DNA from: Crocosphaera sp.
Lineage (GTDB): Bacteria > Cyanobacteriota > Cyanobacteriia > Cyanobacteriales > Microcystaceae
Assembly (NCBI GenBank): GCA_030065735.1
Contig: JASJDD010000014.1
Location: forward strand, 1-45,778
DNA: 45,778 bases
Direction: 5' to 3'
Positions 15,581-23,589 of the stretch are shown here, one piece after another. Position numbers and translations under genes: made by a program. The notes beneath the pieces were generated by a model that worked only from the letters and a program-made list of their open reading frames with translations, was not told where the DNA came from and did no database searches. Numbering within the stretch: the stretch's first letter is position 1; every line of letters begins with the position of its first letter.

Positions 15581-16033
15581 CTAATTATTATCATCTTTGG
15601 GAAGATAATCAAGGGTTAAAACGTCTGTTTTAGGAAAGGGACAAATTTCAGGAAAAGTGTTGATAGGTAAACCGGTTTCTGCTTCAGCATATTTTCTGGC
15701 ATTTTGATAACATTTATCAAAAATTTGCTCATAATAGGGTTGATAACTGGGACTATCTTCTAAGTCGTCTAACATTCTATTCCGATGTTCAATAATAGAA
15801 CTTTTCCAACTTCCTGATCGTTTATTGGGTTGATATTTCCATTTTAAAAGATGGAGTAATAATTGTTCTAAGTTACTACGAAATCCTCTTTTTTCGCTTC
15901 TTCCTATTGCTTCAATTTCTTCGATCAAATTCTCAATATCTAATTGCTCTAATTTATTTTCTTTCAGTAATCTTGCTGTTTCTTCTAACCAAAGGTTAAA
16001 GTCCGTTTCGTAAAGAATTTTTACGGTTTTCAT
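15581..16033 (-). CDS. DUF29 family protein (second copy)
   Basis: This 150-residue DUF29 protein has ILYETDFNLWLEETARLL, LDIENLIEEIEAIGRSEKRG, FRSNLEQLLLHLLKWKYQP and SWKSSIIEHRNRMLDDLED, the same order of motifs as the gene at 6932. It differs strongly in sequence from that copy, so it is not a recent duplicate. It has no operon partner; the next gene on the strand ends 93 bases upstream across a GGTGGGCAA/TTGCCCACC inverted repeat. Its function is unknown. Confidence 0.85.
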   Translation of the reverse strand: MKTVKILYETDFNLWLEETARLLKENKLEQLDIENLIEEIEAIGRSEKRGFRSNLEQLLLHLLKWKYQPNKRSGSWKSSIIEHRNRMLDDLEDSPSYQPYYEQIFDKCYQNARKYAEAETGLPINTFPEICPFPKTDVLTLDYLPKDDNN

Positions 16034-16075
16034 AGTTAATATTCCTTCTTATTCTGTTTTTATTAATAGTATCAA

Positions 16076-16120
16076 GGTGGGCAAAATTTTGGAGATTTTT
16101 TAGATAAAGTATTGCCCACC
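16076..16120. repeat. Split inverted repeat GGTGGGCAA ... TTGCCCACC
   Basis: Nine-base arms at 16076-16084 and 16112-16120 are separated by 27 bases. The arms match the palindrome at 7628-7644. It lies past the stop of the minus-strand C-methyltransferase gene and may be a dispersed repeat with a mild terminator role. Confidence 0.5.
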
Positions 16121-16126
16121 CGACAA

Positions 16127-17374
16127 CTAAATATCTTGAGGATTAACAGGAAAATAGAACTCAATTCCTTTATCAATTAAATGCTGATTATTCGCTAAAA
16201 TTTCTTTTTTGAAGTTCCAAGCTAACACATAATAGATATCAGGAAGTTCAGTTAATTCTTTTTCAATGACAATAGGAATGTGCATCCCAGGAGAATAAAG
16301 TCCTCTTCTCAGTTCATTTTTTTCGACTAAATAATCTAGATATTGGGTACCAACTCCGAAGTAATTTAACATGGTATTACCCTTAACTGGTGCGCCGAAA
16401 CCCCAGACAGTTTTACCGTCTTTTTTCGCTTTATCTAAATAAGCTAAATTATCAGCTTTCATCTGTTTAATTCGCTTAGCAAAGTCTAAATAAGTGGAAA
16501 ATTCATTGCTTTTTTCTTCTACTTCTGCTTGACGCATTTTTTGCAGGCGATCGCTGGCTGGTTTCTGTCCTTGGTGAGTAACAAACCCAATAATTGATCC
16601 CCCATGAATAGGCGATAAATAAGCATCAAACATGGACAAACCATGACGATTTAATAACACTTCAATGGTATTGAGATTATAGTATAAAAGATGTTCGTGA
16701 TAGATTTGATCGAAGGCTAAATTATCAATAATGCGCTTCATATAAAGGAATTGAACCACAAAAATACCATCGTCTCTTAAGGCTTCTCTAATTCCTTCAG
16801 TTACCGAATGGAGTTCCTCTAAATGGAAAAAGACACCGGCTGCATTAATGGCATGAAATTTACGATCAAGGCCTTTTACCACATCTAAATTAAAGAAATC
16901 ATTGACGGTAGGAACGCCTGCATCTTGGGCTATTTTTGCGGTAGTTTTTGAGGATTCTACCCCCAAAACATCATAACCTAATGCTTGAAAATGTTTCAGT
17001 TGTGTCCCATCATTAGAACCAATATCTAAAACCGACTTATTCGGAGTATCTTTAAAGAAGCGATCATCAACTTCCTGAGCAACATTTTTAAAGTGTTCGC
17101 TTAAAGATTTTGTCACCCCAGAAAGATAGGTATGATCCCCAAACATGATCTCTTTTTTAACGGTATAATCTAACTGTACCGTTCCACAATCATGACAGTA
17201 TAAAACCCGCAAGGGATAAAAAGGTTCTTTACCCACTTCTTCGGGTTTCAAGAAGTTATTACACCAGGGTTGATGTCCTAAGTCAATTGCTAATTCTAAA
17301 TGAGTTGAATCACAAACACGACAGATAGTATTCAAGGTTAATTTTCTCTCCTCATGAATTAAATATGTCTTCAA
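16127..17374 (-). CDS. Sugar C-methyltransferase (three-domain, SAM-dependent)
   Basis: The 415-residue protein has the three parts of NDP-sugar C-methyltransferases such as TylC3 and NovU relatives. First is an N-terminal zinc-binding domain (CRVCDSTHLELAIDLG ... YCHDCGTVQLDY). The SAM domain follows (SVLDIGSNDGTQLKHFQAL and FHAINAAGVFFHLEEL). The C-terminal domain has HGGSIIGFVTHQG and KTVWGFGAPVKGNTMLNYFG. It would add a methyl group to a deoxysugar carbon in the nucleotide-sugar stage of glycan synthesis. Three bases separate it from the upstream glycosyltransferase stop, so the two are surely co-transcribed. No sugar-nucleotide synthesis genes are nearby. Confidence 0.85.
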   Translation of the reverse strand: MKTYLIHEERKLTLNTICRVCDSTHLELAIDLGHQPWCNNFLKPEEVGKEPFYPLRVLYCHDCGTVQLDYTVKKEIMFGDHTYLSGVTKSLSEHFKNVAQEVDDRFFKDTPNKSVLDIGSNDGTQLKHFQALGYDVLGVESSKTTAKIAQDAGVPTVNDFFNLDVVKGLDRKFHAINAAGVFFHLEELHSVTEGIREALRDDGIFVVQFLYMKRIIDNLAFDQIYHEHLLYYNLNTIEVLLNRHGLSMFDAYLSPIHGGSIIGFVTHQGQKPASDRLQKMRQAEVEEKSNEFSTYLDFAKRIKQMKADNLAYLDKAKKDGKTVWGFGAPVKGNTMLNYFGVGTQYLDYLVEKNELRRGLYSPGMHIPIVIEKELTELPDIYYVLAWNFKKEILANNQHLIDKGIEFYFPVNPQDI

Positions 17375-17377
17375 TTA

Positions 17378-18379
17378 TTAAAGCATTTTGTTGGCATTTT
17401 CTCCAGCGTAGGTTACTTTTTGAACTCGATCAACATGACCATTTTGCTGATTGAATGCGAATCCTAATCTTTCCCGTACTAAATAAAGGGGACGACGTTT
17501 ATCTTCGCGGTAAATGCGGCCAATATATTCACCAATCACGCCTAAAAAGACCAATTGAATGCCACCAATAAATAAAATAGCAATAAAAGAAATGGTCCAA
17601 CCAGGAACCCAACTCATGGTAAAAAGTCGCACAAACAAAGCATAAATAATGCCAATCATAGAGAAAGCAACGGTTAATAAACCGGCCCAAATTGCTAGTC
17701 TTAAAGGAACCAAAGAAAAAGATAGAATACCATCGGCCGCAAAGCGAATCATTTTGAATAGGGGATATTTACTGACTCCAGCTAAACGGGAACTCCGTTG
17801 ATAGGGAACAGCAACTTGACGAAACCCCACCCAACTCACCATTCCCCGTAAAAAGCGATCGCGTTCCGGCATCATTTTTAACGCTTCTACCACCCGACGA
17901 TCCATCAAACGAAAGTCCCCAGTATCGAGGGGAATAGGGACATCAGACAAACCATTCATAATGCGATAGAATGCTTTTGCACTCCAGAGTTTAAAGGGGG
18001 TTTCTCCCTGTCTATCGGTCCGTACACCATAGGCCACATCATACCCCTCATACCAACGATTAACCATCTCTTTAATCACTTCTGGAGGATCTTGCAAGTC
18101 CGCATCAATTAAGACAATCGCATCCCCACTGACATGATCGAGTCCGGCGGTGACAGCCATTTGATGGCCAAAATTACGAGACAATAACATCACTTTAACC
18201 CGTTGATCTCGTTGCTGTAGTTGTCGTAGATGGTTAGGGGTTTCATCTTGACTGCCATCGTCGACGTAAATAAGTTCAAATTGGGGGGTTATTTCTTCTA
18301 AAACGGAGACTAAACGATTATGAGTTATGTGGATAACTTCTTGTTCGTTATAACAAGGAATAATAATTGAAATTAACAC
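17378..18379 (-). CDS. GtrB/DPM1-like family 2 glycosyltransferase with two membrane helices
   Basis: Residues 1-230 form a GT-A fold: ISIIIPCYNEQEVI at the start, LIYVDDGSQDET and the metal site IVLIDADLQDPPEV. RFLRGMVSWVGFRQV is typical of polyprenyl-phosphate glycosyltransferases of the GtrB/ArnC/DPM1 group. Two C-terminal membrane helices follow (LAIWAGLLTVAFSMIGIIYAL and ISFIAILFIGGIQLVFLGVIG, each quoted in part), then YIGRIYREDKRRPLY. The enzyme should load a sugar onto undecaprenyl phosphate at the inner membrane. The start is GTG 18379 with AGAGGA upstream. It is the donor-maker for a GT39- or GtrC-like transferase; the protein at 21801 is one possibility. Confidence 0.85.
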   Translation of the reverse strand: MLISIIIPCYNEQEVIHITHNRLVSVLEEITPQFELIYVDDGSQDETPNHLRQLQQRDQRVKVMLLSRNFGHQMAVTAGLDHVSGDAIVLIDADLQDPPEVIKEMVNRWYEGYDVAYGVRTDRQGETPFKLWSAKAFYRIMNGLSDVPIPLDTGDFRLMDRRVVEALKMMPERDRFLRGMVSWVGFRQVAVPYQRSSRLAGVSKYPLFKMIRFAADGILSFSLVPLRLAIWAGLLTVAFSMIGIIYALFVRLFTMSWVPGWTISFIAILFIGGIQLVFLGVIGEYIGRIYREDKRRPLYLVRERLGFAFNQQNGHVDRVQKVTYAGENANKML

Positions 18380-18468
18380 CGTTCACATCCTCTTGGGTTT
18401 TTGAGAAACTGAAAGTCAATAACTTATGGTTTCCAACATTAATGATTAACTTATTGTATCTTGTGAGG

Positions 18469-19554
18469 TCAAGCATTTTCGACATGAGTAAACCATAAAG
18501 ATCCGCCACCCAACCAAACAGTTCTATCTTCTTTCCAGTCTTCTAAAATAGCGGAAAAGGCCTCTTCTAGTTCAGGCCGAAAAGACATATATCTAGCCGG
18601 CATTAGGATTTTAAGACGATTAGCTGCTGCTAATAAATAGACGGCCAACATATACTGCTCATTCCAATACCAATTTTTGAAAGATTCAGGATAATCATAA
18701 GGCAATAGAATATCATGAACACCGATAATAACCCCTGGTTTAATCATCGGTAAAACATCCATCATAAATACAGTCACATCAGAGTTCATAAAACAACGGT
18801 GACTACCATCTAAGAAAAGAATATCCCCAGGTTCTAATTGTGAAAAAATTTCTAATTCACAAGTTTCTAAACCCTCACGAATAACACGATCGCACACAGC
18901 GTCAACTTCTGCACGAGGATCAGGATCAATAGAAATAATGTTAGTATTTCGGCTATGATCTTTAATCGCTCTAGCCGCAAATAAGGTACTAACACCAGAG
19001 CCAATTTCTAGGTATGTTTTGGCTTTTAAATCAGCAACAAAATGGTAAATGAGAGCAGCATCAAAAGCATTTAATGGTGTTTTTAACCAAGCGGGTTCCC
19101 CTGAATTTTCATGGTCAAAATAAACGTTTATCTTATCAAAAAATGGTTTTAATTTAGCCAGTTTTTCAAGGGTTTGACAATGTTCATCAAAATCCCTGTG
19201 GAAAATTTCACTAATTCCTGAATGGGGTGGTTTTGTATAGCCCCAACGGGGTTGATAGTCCCTTGATGGGGGATATTCTAGAGCCATATAATATTTCCCT
19301 GTATAGGAATTAAGTTGAGGGATTAACTTTTCTGGGGAGGATAAAATATCGACTGATTCTTGAATTTTCTCCGTTCGCTCGTTTAACTGATTAATTGAAT
19401 GTTGAATGTGATCATTACATTGATTCGTATGATGTTGAAGTTTAGTGACCAACTCTTGAGTTTCTCTATTTTTTTCATTAAGTAGTTGTTCAATTTCTGA
19501 AAAACCTAAAGCTTGGTTACGGATTTTTTTAAACCAATTTTTAATTGCGTTCAT
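18469..19554 (-). CDS. Class I SAM-dependent methyltransferase with N-terminal coiled coil
   Basis: The SAM domain shows YLEIGSGVSTLFAARAI (motif I), NIISIDPDP (acidic end of strand 2), GDILFLDGSHRCF and PGVIIGVHDILLPYDYP. This order is typical of the Methyltransf_24 group, which modifies glycans. The first 100 residues are a charged coiled coil (EIEQLLNEKNRETQELVTKL). The two FkbM proteins upstream also begin with coils, so the three may assemble. I chose ATG 19554; the frame is open to 19674 but that extension overlaps the preceding gene and has an unlikely composition. The target sugar is unknown. Confidence 0.75.
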   Translation of the reverse strand: MNAIKNWFKKIRNQALGFSEIEQLLNEKNRETQELVTKLQHHTNQCNDHIQHSINQLNERTEKIQESVDILSSPEKLIPQLNSYTGKYYMALEYPPSRDYQPRWGYTKPPHSGISEIFHRDFDEHCQTLEKLAKLKPFFDKINVYFDHENSGEPAWLKTPLNAFDAALIYHFVADLKAKTYLEIGSGVSTLFAARAIKDHSRNTNIISIDPDPRAEVDAVCDRVIREGLETCELEIFSQLEPGDILFLDGSHRCFMNSDVTVFMMDVLPMIKPGVIIGVHDILLPYDYPESFKNWYWNEQYMLAVYLLAAANRLKILMPARYMSFRPELEEAFSAILEDWKEDRTVWLGGGSLWFTHVENA

Positions 19555-19651
19555 ATTATCAATCAGGGGAATAAAAATTGAAAAATGCGAGGAAAAGATT
19601 AAATTTTTTGAGTGTGAGTTAATTGTAAATAGGAGCTTATTTTGATAATTG

Positions 19652-20626
19652 TTATTGCTCAGGAGGGGTTGCACACAGTGTATGTTGTTCCATAGTCAAT
19701 GTATAACCGAGAGATTGTAAAAAGGGTTCAACTCCGAGTAAGGCCGTTTTTCCCGTTTTAACATCGGGATGAATATCAATACAAAGATAGGGTAAATATT
19801 TTTCTAAGGTTTGTTTTCCTCCTTGTAATGCGTACAATTCAAATCCTTCAATATCAATTTTCATGGCGTTAGGAGAAAGTCCATGAGTAGTAACAAAGTC
19901 ATCAATTGTGGTTACTTGAACTTCGTAGGTAAGAGATTGAAACTTACTGTTACGGTTGGGACTATTTAAAGTTGAGGTTTCAGAAGCCCAAGAAAAAGAG
20001 CTATTGTTAAGGTATTCAACAAATTCATAAGTTCCTGGTTGATCAGAAATAGCAGATTTAACCACAGAAATATTGGTAATGTTATTAAGATCGAGAATTT
20101 GTTGTAAAAATTTTTGGGTTTTTAGTGCTGGTTCAAAAGCATAAATATGTCCTTTTTCTCCAATTATTTCGGCTAAAGGTATACTAATAGTCCCAAAAGA
20201 AGCACCAATATCTAAAATCGTATCTCCTGGTTTAACCTGAGAAGATAACCAGTCAACACAATGGGTTTCTAGTAAGTAATTGAGCTTTTTTTCTTCAGTA
20301 GGATGGAGACAATGAGGACACAATTGTAAGAGTTCAACAGGGACTAAAAGATCACAGTAATTCATATGACAATTAATAATAGAACCTGATTTACTTTGTT
20401 CAATAATTTCTTGGACAAGCTCTCTTTTTTGCTGTTCAACTAATTGCTCCACTTGACTTAAAATTCGATGATTATAATCTAAAGTGTCTTTTAATTTAGC
20501 GTCAAGGACTTGATTATGATCCCATAACTCTTGATTTTGTCTAGCTAAATGTTCAACTCTTTCTTGTATCTCAGTTAAGCCTAAACGTTGTCGAAGTTTT
20601 AATTTTAATGAATTAATCATAGTCAT
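19652..20626 (-). CDS. FkbM-family methyltransferase (copy 2)
   Basis: The 324-residue protein has a coiled-coil N-terminus (ERVEHLARQNQELWDHN) and then an FkbM fold. GDTILDIGASFGTISIPLAE is motif I, GHIYAFEPALKTQKFLQ the second motif, and AMKIDIEGFELYALQGG the FkbM signature. LCIDIHPDVKTGKTALLG and GYTLTMEQHTL end it. FkbM enzymes O-methylate sugars or polyketides; in this locus a glycan is the likely substrate. It is closely similar to the next gene upstream along most of its length, so the pair is a tandem duplication. AAGGAAAT before ATG 20626 gives a good start. Confidence 0.85.
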   Translation of the reverse strand: MTMINSLKLKLRQRLGLTEIQERVEHLARQNQELWDHNQVLDAKLKDTLDYNHRILSQVEQLVEQQKRELVQEIIEQSKSGSIINCHMNYCDLLVPVELLQLCPHCLHPTEEKKLNYLLETHCVDWLSSQVKPGDTILDIGASFGTISIPLAEIIGEKGHIYAFEPALKTQKFLQQILDLNNITNISVVKSAISDQPGTYEFVEYLNNSSFSWASETSTLNSPNRNSKFQSLTYEVQVTTIDDFVTTHGLSPNAMKIDIEGFELYALQGGKQTLEKYLPYLCIDIHPDVKTGKTALLGVEPFLQSLGYTLTMEQHTLCATPPEQ

Positions 20627-20634
20627 TATTTCCT

Positions 20635-21510
20635 TTATTTTTTATGGGTAGGAATAGCATAAAGGGTATGTTCTTCCATCGTCAAGCTATAACCAAGAGA
20701 TTCTAAAAAAGGTTCAATTTCAACTAGAGCAGATTTTCCAGTTTTAACATCAGCATGAATATCAATACAAAGATAAGGTAAATACTTCTTTAAAGTGTGT
20801 TTAGCCCCTTGTAAGGCATAAAATTCAAAGCCTTCAATATCCATTTTAATAGCTGATGGTTCTAAAGCATTTTCTGTTACATATTCATCTAAAGTAATCA
20901 CAGATACTTCATAACTGGTAAATTTTTTATATTGATCAATATTATCATCTGAGACTAAGGTTGAAGTATCTGAAGCCCAGGTTGAGTCATTATCTTGACT
21001 ATATTCAATAAATTCTGCTACTCCAGATTTATCTGAAATAGCTTTAGGAACTAAAGTAATATTGGAAAAGTGATTTAGGTTTAAAATTTTTTGTAAAATA
21101 TCTTGGGTATTTTTAGCGGGTTCAAAGGCATAAATATGACCTTTTTTGCCAACTGCTTTGGCTAACGGAAAACTAATTACCCCAAAAGCTGCTCCGATAT
21201 CTAGTACACTATCCCCATAGTTTAGATGAGAACTTAACCACTGGGCGCAATGATTTTCAACCGAAAAATTAAGCTTTTGTTCAGCAATTGGAGATACACA
21301 ATGCTGATAAACTTGTAAAGGTTCAATGGGGGCTAAAAGTTCAACTCCATTGATAGAGCATTCCACAATGCTTCCTGGTTTAATTTGATTAATAATTTCT
21401 TTAATTAACTCCCGCTTTTGATCTTTTAAGACTTGATCAAGGGCTGCTAAAATATCAATAATTCCTAAGATTCTACGTAGTTTATTAATTAGGTAATCCT
21501 TAATTGCCAT
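20635..21510 (-). CDS. FkbM-family methyltransferase (copy 1)
   Basis: This 291-residue paralogue of the next gene has the same motifs: GDSVLDIGAAFGVISFPLA, GHIYAFEPAKNTQDILQ, AIKMDIEGFEFYALQGA and CIDIHADVKTGKSAL. Its coiled N-terminus is about 30 residues shorter. Only eight bases separate the two genes. It is the first gene of the minus-strand methyltransferase and glycosyltransferase run (21510 down to 16127). Two near-identical enzymes kept side by side suggest methylation of two positions or two residues of the same glycan; this is inference. Confidence 0.85.
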   Translation of the reverse strand: MAIKDYLINKLRRILGIIDILAALDQVLKDQKRELIKEIINQIKPGSIVECSINGVELLAPIEPLQVYQHCVSPIAEQKLNFSVENHCAQWLSSHLNYGDSVLDIGAAFGVISFPLAKAVGKKGHIYAFEPAKNTQDILQKILNLNHFSNITLVPKAISDKSGVAEFIEYSQDNDSTWASDTSTLVSDDNIDQYKKFTSYEVSVITLDEYVTENALEPSAIKMDIEGFEFYALQGAKHTLKKYLPYLCIDIHADVKTGKSALVEIEPFLESLGYSLTMEEHTLYAIPTHKK

Positions 21511-21672
21511 AGTTTGATTAGGTTGCCTATCTGGATAGATTAAGCGATAAGTCTAATTATACGACTGTCGATCCTATGTTTTAAGTTCCTCAGATTAACC
21601 ATTAATGTAACACGAGCCATCAAGATTAGGACATCGAGAAAAACGGAAACCTTTATATGATAAGCCAGTCTC

Positions 21673-21690
21673 TTGAGTTGATAAACTCAA
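21673..21690. promoter_or_regulatory. Operator-like inverted repeat in the divergent gap
   Basis: TTGAGTT-GATA-AACTCAA is a perfect 7-base inverted repeat. It lies 35 bases before the -35 box at 21725, in the 290-base gap shared by the minus-strand FkbM genes and the plus-strand GT39-like gene, where a regulator could control both. Confidence 0.4.
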
Positions 21691-21724
21691 TGGAAAACGA
21701 CTATGAGTGTAGTATCATATTTTT

Positions 21725-21753
21725 TTGACAAACGACTCAACTTATGATATACC
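21725..21753 (+). promoter_or_regulatory. Promoter of the GT39-like gene
   Basis: A perfect TTGACA (21725-21730), a 17-base spacer and TATACC (21748-21753) make this one of the best promoter matches in the window. Transcription would begin near 21760, about 40 bases before the ATG at 21801. Confidence 0.6.
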
Positions 21754-21800
21754 TAATCGCTAGTATTTAAAATGCACTAATCTTGGATGATGAGGATTTT

Positions 21801-23573
21801 ATGGAGTTTAAAAATTTTTCTCTTGAGGAATTTCCTCGACAATTATTATTCATATTTTTAATAATTATTTATTACATAATTGGCTTTTATTTAATCAGCC
21901 AAACTTCTATTACGTCAGATGAACCTGCTTATATTGGTGCTGCTTATTCTTATACTCAAGGGTTAGGATTAAATCGCGAACACCCTCTCTTTTTTAAGTT
22001 AATTAATTCTCTAATTCTTAATGTATTTTACTCTGATTATAATAGTTATAATATAATGATTCCTGGTATTAGTTCAGGAGAGAGTATAGAATCACGTTTA
22101 GCTGCTTTTAATCTAGGTTATAATCTCTTAATGGTGAATCCTGATAATTTTTATGACCTACTGTTTAGTTCCCGTTTAATTTATCTAATTTTTAATAGTT
22201 TTATTTTTTTATGGCTATATTTATATACTTTTGTATTTAAGAAAATTCCTTTTCAAATTTCTCTAGTATTTGCTGTTTTATACGTTTTTTCTCCCAGCTT
22301 TTATAGTCATAATTTTTTAGCCGCTTTTGATGTTAGTGTCAGTATGTATGCTTTATTATCTATTCTCACTTTAATGGTGATTTATGATACAGTGATGAAG
22401 GGTAATAATCAATTGTTAGGGATTCATTTTCTTATTTTTACTTTTTGTTTATTTGTAAGTATTAATGCTAAATTTAGTAATTTAATCCTGCTTCCTATCA
22501 CCATCGGAATTTATATTTTTATTGGATTTTACTTATTTAAAGAACAGAAAATAAATAGACTAATAAATTTTTTAGGATTAGGTATTTTTAGCTTAATCAT
22601 ACAAGCTTTTCTGATCAGTTTAATGTATGGTTGGGCATTTAGAAATTTACCCAATCACTCACTCATTGATAATTTATTGATTTATATTGATGGCATTGAC
22701 ATGACTTTAAGTACATCAATATTAGTCAGAGAACCCTTTTGGAATGGACAGTTTGTCTCAATGACATCCTTGGAATATTTAGTTAAAATTTTTTGGTTTA
22801 AAGAAAACCCTGGGCTGTTTATGCTCGGACTATTTCTCTTATTAATTTTAATTTACCAAATTAGTCGTCAGAAGACAATAATTAAAAACTATATCAATAA
22901 ACAAACCTTACCCTTAATCATTTTAGCTAGTGCTTATCCTCTGATTTATTTTTGGTTAATTCACGATAGTCGCAACATTATTGGCTATCGATATTTTTAT
23001 CCTATTATCTTATTTATTTACCTATTGATTGCCAGTTTAACAGTCATCTTGAAACATAAATGGCAAAAATACGTCTTGTTAGGGGGAATAACCCTTTATA
23101 TTTACTTAGGAATGGTAGGAATTCCTCAATCTTTGAGCTATGTCAACCCACTTTGGAACCAAGAAAAATGGAAATTAGCTGATGATTCAACTATTAACTG
23201 GGGACAAGAAACACAACATGGGGTAGAATACTTGCTAACCCATAATTTATTACCAAAAGAGAACAAAAACGTTATTACCTATAAAGTTTTCAGTGTCAAT
23301 ATTCATCTTATTCAATATCTTCAGGTATTAACGAGAGTCCAAGATTATCCTATCAATATTGAATCCTATTATGCTGCACCACAATTTAATCCTGAAACTG
23401 AAACCATTAGTCAGCTTTCCTATAACTACTTAGTCATTGATAGTACGGTAAAACAGCAAATATATGCCCAAAAAGAAACAAACTCTATTGCTGCTAAAAA
23501 CTGGGAATTCTTGCAAAAAACTTCCCCCATTTACTCTCGAAATGATATCATGTTTATTTACAAAATAAATTAA
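21801..23573 (+). CDS. GT39/ArnT-like membrane glycosyltransferase
   Basis: The protein has about 590 residues with about 11 predicted membrane helices. After the first helix comes ITSDEPAYIGAAYSYTQGL, and soon after NREHPLFFKLINS. An Asp-Glu pair in the first periplasmic loop and a HP-type motif are typical of lipid-linked-sugar transferases of the PMT/ArnT class. The C-terminal 150 residues form a soluble, periplasmic part. It would transfer a sugar from a polyprenyl carrier outside the membrane. Start ATG 21801 has GAGG seven bases upstream; a TTG at 21783 is a weaker choice. Only 16 bases separate it from the next membrane protein gene, so they form an operon. Confidence 0.7.
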   Translation: MEFKNFSLEEFPRQLLFIFLIIIYYIIGFYLISQTSITSDEPAYIGAAYSYTQGLGLNREHPLFFKLINSLILNVFYSDYNSYNIMIPGISSGESIESRLAAFNLGYNLLMVNPDNFYDLLFSSRLIYLIFNSFIFLWLYLYTFVFKKIPFQISLVFAVLYVFSPSFYSHNFLAAFDVSVSMYALLSILTLMVIYDTVMKGNNQLLGIHFLIFTFCLFVSINAKFSNLILLPITIGIYIFIGFYLFKEQKINRLINFLGLGIFSLIIQAFLISLMYGWAFRNLPNHSLIDNLLIYIDGIDMTLSTSILVREPFWNGQFVSMTSLEYLVKIFWFKENPGLFMLGLFLLLILIYQISRQKTIIKNYINKQTLPLIILASAYPLIYFWLIHDSRNIIGYRYFYPIILFIYLLIASLTVILKHKWQKYVLLGGITLYIYLGMVGIPQSLSYVNPLWNQEKWKLADDSTINWGQETQHGVEYLLTHNLLPKENKNVITYKVFSVNIHLIQYLQVLTRVQDYPINIESYYAAPQFNPETETISQLSYNYLVIDSTVKQQIYAQKETNSIAAKNWEFLQKTSPIYSRNDIMFIYKIN

Positions 23574-23589
23574 ATAATATAGAATTATA

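Noticed and set aside
19555-19674. Extended N-terminus of the methyltransferase at 18469
   Set aside because: It overlaps the FkbM gene by 23 bases, is rich in Ser, Asn and Phe, and lacks any family pattern.
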